Positions 1 to 5,405 of a stretch of 5,671 nucleotides of DNA are shown one piece after another. This stretch comes from Syntrophaceae bacterium UBA3084 (GTDB lineage: Bacteria; Desulfobacterota; Syntrophia; Syntrophales; UBA6807). The DNA lies in contig DFBI01000123.1 of assembly GCA_002367335.1 (NCBI GenBank), positions 1-5,671 on the forward strand, read 5' to 3'. The stretch's first letter is position 1, and every line of letters starts with the position of its first letter. A program made the translations under genes and the position numbers. The notes below the pieces were generated by a model. That model did no database searches, was not told the origin of the DNA, and was given only the letters and a program-made list of their open reading frames with translations.

Positions 1-48
1 GGTAGATCTAAAGCAACAGAAATAATTGAAAGGATAAGCGTAAGTTAG
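1..48 (+). CDS. C-terminal tail of an upstream gene, possibly dxr (1-deoxy-D-xylulose 5-phosphate reductoisomerase)
   Basis: Frame 1 is open from the window edge and reads 15 residues (GRSKATEIIERISVS) before TAG at 46-48. The gene body lies outside the window. The tail looks like the end of an amphipathic helix, as closes Dxr proteins, and in many proteobacteria and Desulfobacterota dxr lies directly upstream of rseP. That order is the main reason for the suggestion; 15 residues cannot prove identity. The stop codon shares its last base with the GTG start candidate of rseP, so the two genes abut or overlap by one base and are probably co-transcribed. Confidence is reasonable that this is a coding tail, lower that it is dxr. 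Confidence 0.5.
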   Translation, partial: GRSKATEIIERISVS

Positions 49-1115
49 TGATGGGTATAAGTATTGTATCTGTAATAATTTTATTGGGAGTATTAATTTT
101 TGTCCATGAGCTGGGTCATTTTCTTATTGCTAAGTGGTCAGGTGTAGGGGTCTTAAAGTTTTCTCTTGGTTTCGGTCCCAAACTCGTCGGCAGGAAATTT
201 GGCGAAACCGAATATGTCGTTTCTATAATTCCTCTGGGGGGTTACGTAAAACTCTTAGGAGAATCTGAAGAGGATGAGCTTTCCCCGGAGGATGAAGAGA
301 GGTCGTTTCAAAAACAATCTGTATTAAAAAGAATGGGAATTGTTGCGGCCGGCCCTTTATTTAATTTTCTTTTCGCAATCATTGCATTTTCCCTGATCTA
401 TAGCGTTGGGGTTCCTGTTTCGACCTCTAAAGTCGGGAGTGTTCTGGAAAAAAGTGCGGCTCTCAGGGCAGGAATACTGAAAGGAGACCGTATAATCGGG
501 ATAGATGGGAAGGATGTGTCGCGGTGGGCGGAGCTGGTTGATATCATAAGTAAGAGCAACGGCAGGCAAATGAAGCTTACCATAGATAGAAACAATAAAG
601 TTCATGATATCTATGTGATGCCGGAAACAGTAAAGGTAAAGAATATCTTTGGTGAGGAGATTCAATCTTGCAAGATAGGTATAGCAATTTCATCTGAAAC
701 AATTATAGAAAGACTGAATCCATTTCTGGCACTTGTTGAAGGGGTAGACCGGACATGGTGGTTCACAAAACTTACATTTTTGACCATAGTTAAGATAGTT
801 CAACGTGTAGTTTCACCGAAAACTCTAGGGGGACCTATATTAATTGCCCAGATGTCCGGGGAATATGCGAAGCAAGGTCTTATTCCCTTTATATTTTTTA
901 TGTCTGTATTAAGTATAAATCTTGGAGTGTTGAATCTTCTTCCCATCCCTGTTCTTGATGGAGGGCACCTGTTTTTTTACCTCATAGAAATCATTACAGG
1001 TAAGGAAATAAATGTAAAATGGAGAGAAATGTCTCAGCAATTAGGGTTTTTTCTCCTGATCTTATTGATGATATTTGTTTTTTATAACGATATAATAAGA
1101 ATATTAGGTAATTAA
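48..1115 (+). CDS. rseP: RseP, site-2-type intramembrane zinc metalloprotease (M50 family)
   Basis: This 355-residue inner-membrane protease is of the site-2 protease family, which cleaves transmembrane segments of anti-sigma factors and remnant signal peptides. The zinc motif HELGH is at residues 20-24 in the first membrane helix. The third metal ligand is D304 in the N-L-L-P-I-P-V-L-D-G motif (296-305). The G-P-L-F-N-F segment (102-107) starts the second membrane helix. A single PDZ domain lies at about 127-192, and the last helix at about 334-351. E. coli RseP has two PDZ domains and about 450 residues, so this is the shorter one-PDZ form common outside the Gammaproteobacteria. The start is uncertain: GTG at 48 overlaps the upstream TAG, ATG at 51 follows it, and AGGA at 31-34 sits rather far upstream of both. 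Identity is secure; the substrate here is unknown, since no anti-sigma factor gene is in view. Confidence 0.96.
   Translation: MMGISIVSVIILLGVLIFVHELGHFLIAKWSGVGVLKFSLGFGPKLVGRKFGETEYVVSIIPLGGYVKLLGESEEDELSPEDEERSFQKQSVLKRMGIVAAGPLFNFLFAIIAFSLIYSVGVPVSTSKVGSVLEKSAALRAGILKGDRIIGIDGKDVSRWAELVDIISKSNGRQMKLTIDRNNKVHDIYVMPETVKVKNIFGEEIQSCKIGIAISSETIIERLNPFLALVEGVDRTWWFTKLTFLTIVKIVQRVVSPKTLGGPILIAQMSGEYAKQGLIPFIFFMSVLSINLGVLNLLPIPVLDGGHLFFYLIEIITGKEINVKWREMSQQLGFFLLILLMIFVFYNDIIRILGN
1106..1109 (+). promoter_or_regulatory. Weak ribosome binding site for tsaB
   Basis: AGGT lies eight bases before the tsaB ATG at 1118 and inside the last codons of rseP. The rseP stop (TAA, 1113-1115) leaves only two bases before the start, so re-initiation by ribosomes finishing rseP is likely to help. 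Confidence 0.4.
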
Positions 1116-1117
1116 TA

Positions 1118-1816
1118 ATGTTGATCCTGGCAAGTGATACTTCGACGAAAACGGCGAGTGTTGCCCTGCTAAGGGATAGAACAATAGTAGCCGAGAGTTT
1201 TATTAATATAGGGAAAAACCACGGGGAGACACTTTTGCCGGAGATCATGGATTTACTTTCAAGTGGGAATACCACACTTGATGAAATAGATCTCTTTGCC
1301 GTTACAATTGGTCCCGGTTCATTTACAGGTCTTCGGGTAGGGGCGAGTACGGTTAAGGGATTAGCCTTTGCAACAGGACGACCGGTTGTCGGTGTTTCTA
1401 CCCTGGAGACACTTGCATCGAATCTTTCAAATTCTTTGATAGCGATTTGCCCCATGCTCGATGCAAGAAAGGGAGAAGTTTATACAGCTCTTTACAGGCC
1501 GGAGAAAGCTGACTTTCCCAAAGAAATTGTAAGTGAAGAAGTCATGGATCCAGGTGAATTTTTGGAAGGTGTGGATGAAGATGTCATTTTCCTGGGTGAT
1601 GGCGCGGTGAGTTATATGGATATCATCAGAAAGAGATTGCCGGACAAATCACACTTTGCCATTTCTCACCTCAACTATATCAGGGCATCTTCGGCAGGGC
1701 TTATTGGATTGAAAAAGTTTCGTGATGGTGATACTCTGGATTTACTTACTTTTACACCCCGGTATCTTCGTGTATCAGAAGCAGAAGCAAAGGGAAAACA
1801 TTCTTATGGAAAATAG
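1118..1816 (+). CDS. tsaB: TsaB, tRNA threonylcarbamoyladenosine (t6A37) biosynthesis protein
   Basis: TsaB (formerly YeaZ) is the non-catalytic partner that binds TsaD and, with TsaE, transfers the threonylcarbamoyl group made by TsaC to A37 of ANN-decoding tRNAs in the cytoplasm. At 232 residues it has the usual family length. The ASKHA-type N-terminus (L-I-L-A-S-D-T-S-T) opens the protein. The hallmark G-P-G-S-F-T-G-L-R-V-G follows at residues 65-75, and the typical ending P-R-Y-L-R-V-S-E-A-E-A-K lies close to the C-terminus. As expected for TsaB, the metal-binding histidines of TsaD are absent. ATG 1118 is the only sensible start, two bases after the rseP stop. The gene overlaps psd by 11 bases in another frame. 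TsaD, TsaC and TsaE are not in this window. Confidence 0.95.
   Translation: MLILASDTSTKTASVALLRDRTIVAESFINIGKNHGETLLPEIMDLLSSGNTTLDEIDLFAVTIGPGSFTGLRVGASTVKGLAFATGRPVVGVSTLETLASNLSNSLIAICPMLDARKGEVYTALYRPEKADFPKEIVSEEVMDPGEFLEGVDEDVIFLGDGAVSYMDIIRKRLPDKSHFAISHLNYIRASSAGLIGLKKFRDGDTLDLLTFTPRYLRVSEAEAKGKHSYGK
1791..1794 (+). promoter_or_regulatory. Ribosome binding site that supports the psd start at 1806
   Basis: AGGG inside the end of tsaB precedes ATG 1806 by 11 bases. It supports 1806 over the upstream in-frame ATG at 1722, which would add 28 residues lying deep inside tsaB and unlike the family's N-terminus. Confidence 0.5.
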
Positions 1817-2450
1817 AAACGGCCCTGTTGTATTTGAGGGATTTATTTTTATTATACCCCTTCTCGTATTAACGGTTATCTTTGCATGTTACGGATTGGT
1901 CTGGTTAACTGCGGTCTTTCTTGTCGCCACTCTTTTTGTTACTAATTTCTTCCGAAATCCTGAAAGAACAGCTCCGGAAGATGAAAGAACCGTTGTGTCG
2001 CCTGCCGACGGAAGGATCATAAAGATAGAAGATGTAAATGAAGATGATTTTTTAAAAGACAGGGTTAAAAAGGTCAGCATATTTATGAACCTGTTCAATG
2101 TTCATGTGAACAGGGTACCTTGTTCAGGTCTGGTAAAAACAATCCGCTATAAAGAGGGAAAGTTCTTTTCTGCCAACCTTGATAAGGCTTCTTTATTCAA
2201 TGAAAGGAATTACGTTTTAGTCCAGACTGAAGGCGGCAAAGAGATTCTCACCATACAGATAGCCGGGATAATTGCGAGAAGAATAGTCTGTTGGGTGAAA
2301 GAAGGAATGCGCATTGAAAAGGGGAAAAGGTTTGGCCTTATACGGTTTGGTTCACGGCTTGAAGTATTCATGCCTGTGGATACCGAAATTTTTGTAAAGA
2401 TTGGTGATAAGGTTAGAGCTGGAGAAACAGAAATAGGGCGTTTAAAATGA
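1806..2450 (+). CDS. psd: Phosphatidylserine decarboxylase proenzyme, short (PSD-A) type
   Basis: This enzyme decarboxylates phosphatidylserine to phosphatidylethanolamine at the inner membrane. The 214-residue product matches the short PSD form (about 200-230 residues) rather than the roughly 320-residue E. coli form. Two hydrophobic segments (about 12-31 and 34-50) form a membrane hairpin ahead of the F-F-R-N-P-E-R motif. The catalytic set is visible: D68 in S-P-A-D-G, H100 in F-N-V-H-V-N-R, and the self-cleavage site G182-S183 in R-F-G-S-R. There S183 becomes the pyruvoyl cofactor of the small alpha subunit, and residues 1-182 form the beta chain. The in-frame extension to 1722 was rejected because it lies within tsaB and is not family-like. 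The gene starts 11 bases before tsaB ends and its stop overlaps the pssA start, which supplies its substrate. Confidence 0.95.
   Translation: MENRNGPVVFEGFIFIIPLLVLTVIFACYGLVWLTAVFLVATLFVTNFFRNPERTAPEDERTVVSPADGRIIKIEDVNEDDFLKDRVKKVSIFMNLFNVHVNRVPCSGLVKTIRYKEGKFFSANLDKASLFNERNYVLVQTEGGKEILTIQIAGIIARRIVCWVKEGMRIEKGKRFGLIRFGSRLEVFMPVDTEIFVKIGDKVRAGETEIGRLK
2435..2438 (+). promoter_or_regulatory. Ribosome binding site for pssA
   Basis: AGGG lies eight bases before ATG 2447, inside the psd coding end. It supports 2447 over a second in-frame ATG at 2480 (residue 12), although the family-like sequence (K-K-G-I-Y-I-L-P-N-L-F-T) begins only after that second methionine. Confidence 0.5.
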
Positions 2451-3208
2451 CGAATAAATCCAAAAGCCGACATGATGGAATGAAAAAAGGAATTTATATT
2501 CTTCCGAATCTTTTTACCACTGCAAGTCTATTCTGCGGATTTTATTCGATTATTGCATCAATGAATGGGGATTATTTGCACGCGTCTGTTTCTATTCTGG
2601 TAGCTTGTGTACTGGATGGTCTTGATGGAAGAATCGCCAGGTTTACGAACACAACAAGCAAATTCGGCAGTGAATATGATTCACTATCCGATTTAGTTGC
2701 GTTTGGTGTGGCGCCGGCAATTCTTGCGTATGCATGGGCACTTTCTCACTTCGGGAGATATGGATGGCTTGCAGCGTTTCTATTTGTTGCCTGTGGCGCT
2801 CTGCGACTGGCAAGGTTCAATATCCAAATCGGTATTCTTGAAAGTAAAGTTTTCAATGGTCTTCCTATACCGGCTGCCGCCGTGGTTGTGGCCGGCGTGG
2901 TTTTATTTTATTATTACCTGGGGGAAAATGGGCAATTCAATAATGTTTCCATTCTCTTAAGCGTTGTTGTTCTGTCTTTTTTAATGGTGAGTAACGTTAA
3001 ATATTACAGTTTCAAGGATATGAATTATTTCGCGAGAAAGCCTTTTATGACCCTGGTGTTAATCATATTTATTTTAGTTATTATAGTTCTGGAACCGCAA
3101 CTGATGATATTTACTTTCGCCGTAGGTTATAGCCTTTCCGGTCCTGTCTGGACACTTGTTAAAATCATCAAAAAAGGGAAGTCAAGAGAAAAAACTGGAA
3201 ACAATTGA
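2447..3208 (+). CDS. pssA: CDP-diacylglycerol-serine O-phosphatidyltransferase (phosphatidylserine synthase, class II)
   Basis: This membrane enzyme exchanges CMP of CDP-diacylglycerol for L-serine, giving phosphatidylserine for Psd. The 253-residue sequence has the full CDP-alcohol phosphatidyltransferase signature D-x2-D-G-x2-A-R-x8-G-x3-D-x3-D, with metal-binding D57, D60, D78 and D82. The class II marker C-G-A-L-R-L-A-R-F-N is at 116-125. Several hydrophobic segments run through the rest of the chain, for example about 20-38, 88-118, 140-156 and 167-183. It belongs to the integral-membrane (Bacillus/yeast-like) class, not the peripheral, phospholipase D-like PssA of E. coli. The start overlaps the psd stop as ATGA (2447-2450), a classic coupling arrangement. 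A start at 2480 would remove 11 polar residues and is the only real alternative. Family assignment is secure; serine specificity follows from the psd pairing and the class II marker. Confidence 0.95.
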   Translation: MTNKSKSRHDGMKKGIYILPNLFTTASLFCGFYSIIASMNGDYLHASVSILVACVLDGLDGRIARFTNTTSKFGSEYDSLSDLVAFGVAPAILAYAWALSHFGRYGWLAAFLFVACGALRLARFNIQIGILESKVFNGLPIPAAAVVVAGVVLFYYYLGENGQFNNVSILLSVVVLSFLMVSNVKYYSFKDMNYFARKPFMTLVLIIFILVIIVLEPQLMIFTFAVGYSLSGPVWTLVKIIKKGKSREKTGNN

Positions 3209-3236
3209 AAAACATAAAACATAATAATGAAGTGGT

Positions 3237-3241
3237 AAGGA
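3237..3241 (+). promoter_or_regulatory. Ribosome binding site for asd
   Basis: AAGGA lies six bases before ATG 3248, well spaced. It sits in the 39-base AT-rich spacer 3209-3247, where I see no hairpin and no convincing -35/-10 pair, so asd probably shares the upstream transcript. Confidence 0.7.
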
Positions 3242-3247
3242 TAACTA

Positions 3248-4267
3248 ATGAGAAAATACAGCGTAGCAGTTGTTGGAGCGACAGGTGCTGTTGGGAATGA
3301 AATGATTCGTATTCTTGAGGAAAGAAATTTCCCTGTAGGGGAATTAACACTCCTTGCTTCAGAAAGATCCATGGGAAAAGAATTAACTTTTAAGGGGAAA
3401 ACTTATCCTGTTGATGTGTTGGATGAAAATTCTTTTGAAGGAGTGGAGATCGGACTCTTTTCCGCCGGTGGCAGTATCAGCGAGCGTTTTGCGCCGATTG
3501 CGGCTGATGCAGGTTGTGTTGTGGTGGATAATACCAGCGCATTCAGAATGGATCCCGATGTTCCATTAGTTGTTCCTGAGGTTAACCCTGAGGATATTGG
3601 TATGTATCAAACGAAGGGAATTATAGCAAACCCCAATTGTTCTACCATACAAATGGTTGTGGCGCTAAAGCCGATTCATGATATGGCAAGAATAAAGCGA
3701 ATTGTAGTTTCCACCTATCAGGCAGTATCCGGAACAGGGAAAGCAGCAATCGAGGAGCTTGTTGAACAAACAAAAGCCCTCCTCAATCTTGAGGAACCTG
3801 AAGTAACGGTTTACCCTCATAGAATTGCCTTTAACTGTCTTCCTCATATAGATGTTTTCCTGGATAATGGTTATACAAAAGAAGAAATGAAGATGGTGAA
3901 CGAAACAAGAAAGATTATGAATGATCCTTCCATAACTGTGACTGCCACAACAGTGAGAGTTCCCGTTTTTTACAGCCATTCTGAATCTGTTAATATTGAA
4001 ACAGAGAGAAAAGTTACCGCAGATGAGGTGAGAGAAATCCTTTCCGATGCTCCTGGAGTAACGGTTGTTGATAACCCGGATAATTGTGAATATCCTCTTG
4101 CCTCTGACGGTGCGGGAAAAGATGATACCTTTGTGGGAAGAATACGGGAGGATGAATCTATTCCGAATGGAATTAACATGTGGATCGTGTCCGATAACAT
4201 AAGGAAGGGAGCTGCTTTAAACACAATACAGATAGCAGAGATCCTTATAAAAGAATATCTCCAATGA
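3248..4267 (+). CDS. asd: Aspartate-semialdehyde dehydrogenase
   Basis: Asd reduces L-aspartyl-4-phosphate with NADPH to aspartate semialdehyde, the branch point toward lysine/diaminopimelate, threonine and methionine. The 339-residue protein is closer to the shorter Gram-positive/archaeal-like form than to the 367-residue E. coli one. The nucleotide-binding loop G-A-T-G-A-V-G is at residues 10-16, and substrate-binding R100 is in T-S-A-F-R-M-D. The acyl-enzyme cysteine is C131 in N-P-N-C-S-T, and the catalytic histidine is H244 in P-V-F-Y-S-H-S-E-S-V-N-I-E. The hallmarks Y-Q-A-V-S-G-T-G and I-V-S-D-N-I-R-K-G-A-A are present. In the family signature around the catalytic histidine, the usual cysteine and glycine are T and S here; both lie outside the catalytic residues. 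The stop overlaps the rsmD start as ATGA. Confidence 0.97.
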   Translation: MRKYSVAVVGATGAVGNEMIRILEERNFPVGELTLLASERSMGKELTFKGKTYPVDVLDENSFEGVEIGLFSAGGSISERFAPIAADAGCVVVDNTSAFRMDPDVPLVVPEVNPEDIGMYQTKGIIANPNCSTIQMVVALKPIHDMARIKRIVVSTYQAVSGTGKAAIEELVEQTKALLNLEEPEVTVYPHRIAFNCLPHIDVFLDNGYTKEEMKMVNETRKIMNDPSITVTATTVRVPVFYSHSESVNIETERKVTADEVREILSDAPGVTVVDNPDNCEYPLASDGAGKDDTFVGRIREDESIPNGINMWIVSDNIRKGAALNTIQIAEILIKEYLQ

Positions 4268-4821
4268 AAATCATAGGGGGGCAGGCAAAGGGAAGAAAAA
4301 TACACCTGCCAAAGGGGGCTCAGTGCAGAGCCACTGCTGACAGAACCAAGGAAGCTCTGTTTAATATCCTTCCTTCGATGGAGGGAAAGACATTCCTTGA
4401 CCTCTTTGCAGGCACCGGGAATATAGGTATTGAAGCGCTGAGCAGAGGAGTTGGAAAGGCGGTATTTGTTGAGAAAAACACTCTCCTCGTAAAAGCGGTT
4501 AAGGAAAACCTGAACAGGTGCGGATTTAAAGATAAATATACGTTAATCGCATCTACAGTGGAAAATGGAATTCGGATGCTGGCAAGAAGAAAAGAGCAAT
4601 TTGATATAATATTTGCCGACCCTCCTTACATGAAAGGTTTTATTCAAAAAACGCTCAATATACTCAGAGATATTACCTTGATTTCAGAAAATGGTATTAT
4701 TGTTATGGAGCATTCGTACAGGGAGAAATTTAAAAGAGATAACGATAAAATCATTCTGGTTGATCAGAAAAGATACGGAGATGCCATGATTACCTTTTTT
4801 GAAGTTAAAGGTTTATCATAA
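4264..4821 (+). CDS. rsmD: RsmD, 16S rRNA (guanine(966)-N2)-methyltransferase
   Basis: RsmD transfers a methyl group from S-adenosylmethionine to N2 of G966 of 16S rRNA in the assembled or nearly assembled small subunit. The 185 residues compare with 198 in E. coli. The N-terminus M-K-I-I-G-G-Q-A-K-G-R-K is family-typical and is followed by R-A-T-A-D-R-T-K-E-A-L-F-N-I-L. The SAM-binding motif I is D-L-F-A-G-T-G (46-52), and the catalytic D-P-P-Y motif is at 119-122. The start ATG overlaps the asd TGA by four bases. I see no good Shine-Dalgarno sequence just upstream (the stretch reads AAAGAATATCTCCA), so translation probably depends on coupling to asd. The closely related 23S methyltransferases are less likely because of the N-terminus and the adjacent coaD, a very common rsmD neighbour. 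Confidence 0.94.
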   Translation: MKIIGGQAKGRKIHLPKGAQCRATADRTKEALFNILPSMEGKTFLDLFAGTGNIGIEALSRGVGKAVFVEKNTLLVKAVKENLNRCGFKDKYTLIASTVENGIRMLARRKEQFDIIFADPPYMKGFIQKTLNILRDITLISENGIIVMEHSYREKFKRDNDKIILVDQKRYGDAMITFFEVKGLS

Positions 4822-4835
4822 AATAAGAAAAATGT

Positions 4836-4839
4836 GAGG
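4836..4839 (+). promoter_or_regulatory. Ribosome binding site for coaD
   Basis: GAGG lies five bases before ATG 4845, in the 23-base spacer after rsmD. It fixes the coaD start, which also gives the family-typical N-terminus. Confidence 0.7.
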
Positions 4840-4844
4840 TTGGC

Positions 4845-5342
4845 ATGAAGAAAATAGCGGTATATCCCGGTTCATTTGATCCTATTACAAACGGTCATAT
4901 TGATCTTATAGAAAGAGGCTTGAGATGTTTCGATGAGCTAATTATTCTTGTTGGATATAATCCGACAAAAACCTTTCTATTTACCGTGGAAGAAAGAATT
5001 GCTATAATTAAAGAACTGGTTGGCGAGAATCCGAGGCTCAAGGTGGATAGCTATTCAGGTCTTATTGTTGACTATGTTGATAAGATGGATGCAAATATTA
5101 TTTTAAGGGGTCTGAGGGCTATGTCTGATTTTGAATACGAATTTCAGATGGCGCTCATCAATAGAAAATTACACAGAAGTATAGAAACAGTATTTCTGAT
5201 GACCGGTGCCCAGTGGTTTTATGTTAATTCCCGAATCATAAAAGAAGCAGCCAGCATGGGAGGGTCTGTAAGGGGGCTTGTCCCGGAGAATGTTCTTCGC
5301 AGGCTGAAAGAAAAATACCCGGGTTTTAAAAATAATAGTTAA
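4845..5342 (+). CDS. coaD: Phosphopantetheine adenylyltransferase (PPAT), coenzyme A biosynthesis
   Basis: CoaD transfers AMP from ATP to 4'-phosphopantetheine, giving dephospho-CoA, the penultimate step of CoA synthesis; the bacterial enzyme is a hexamer in the cytoplasm. The 165 residues align almost without gaps to the 159 of E. coli. The nucleotidyltransferase motif is G9-S-F-D-P, then T15-N-G-H18, with H18 stabilising the transition state. K42 and the R-G-L-R pair (R88, R91) are present, as is E-Y-E-F-Q-M-A (97-103). The second ATP-binding loop reads V-N-S-R-I-I-K-E-A (127-135), where E. coli has I-S-S-S-L-V-K-E-V; the middle serine S129 and K133 remain. The ending P-E-N-V-L-R-R-L is typical. 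The gene follows rsmD, as in many bacteria, and there is no terminator before the next gene. Confidence 0.96.
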   Translation: MKKIAVYPGSFDPITNGHIDLIERGLRCFDELIILVGYNPTKTFLFTVEERIAIIKELVGENPRLKVDSYSGLIVDYVDKMDANIILRGLRAMSDFEYEFQMALINRKLHRSIETVFLMTGAQWFYVNSRIIKEAASMGGSVRGLVPENVLRRLKEKYPGFKNNS

Positions 5343-5388
5343 CCACAATATGCAAGGTCTCCAATTATTAACGATAAAAATATATTAC

Positions 5389-5394
5389 AGGGAG
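5389..5394 (+). promoter_or_regulatory. Ribosome binding site for the aminotransferase gene
   Basis: AGGGAG precedes ATG 5406 by 11 bases and is the strongest Shine-Dalgarno match in the window. The surrounding 63-base spacer (5343-5405) is AT-rich. It has a TATATT at 5381-5386 but no partner -35 box at the right distance, so I do not call a promoter. Confidence 0.6.
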
Positions 5395-5405
5395 AATTAC
5401 CAAAG

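Noticed and set aside
994..1455. 153-codon open frame on the - strand across the rseP/tsaB junction
   Set aside because: It runs antisense to two well-identified genes, has no recognisable domain, and its composition follows the reverse complement of the + strand codons.
1722..1805. N-terminal extension of psd by 28 residues
   Set aside because: It would lie entirely within tsaB, lacks a good ribosome binding site, and is not needed, since the start at 1806 gives a normal short PSD.
2697..2960. 87-codon + strand open frame inside pssA
   Set aside because: Out of frame within pssA, whose motifs continue without a break on both sides; no family features.
3970..4305. 111-codon open frame on the - strand over asd and rsmD (also 3665-3979)
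   Set aside because: Shadows of conserved asd and rsmD coding sequence with no family resemblance or independent ribosome binding support.
5338..5372. Weak inverted repeat GTTAA...TTAAC after coaD
   Set aside because: Only five AT-rich pairs with a long loop and no T run; GTTAAC is self-palindromic, so the match carries little weight as a terminator or operator.
5351..5390. Possible promoter with a TATATT -10 box upstream of the aminotransferase
   Set aside because: The -35 region at the proper distance does not resemble TTGACA; AT-rich spacers often contain such hexamers by chance.
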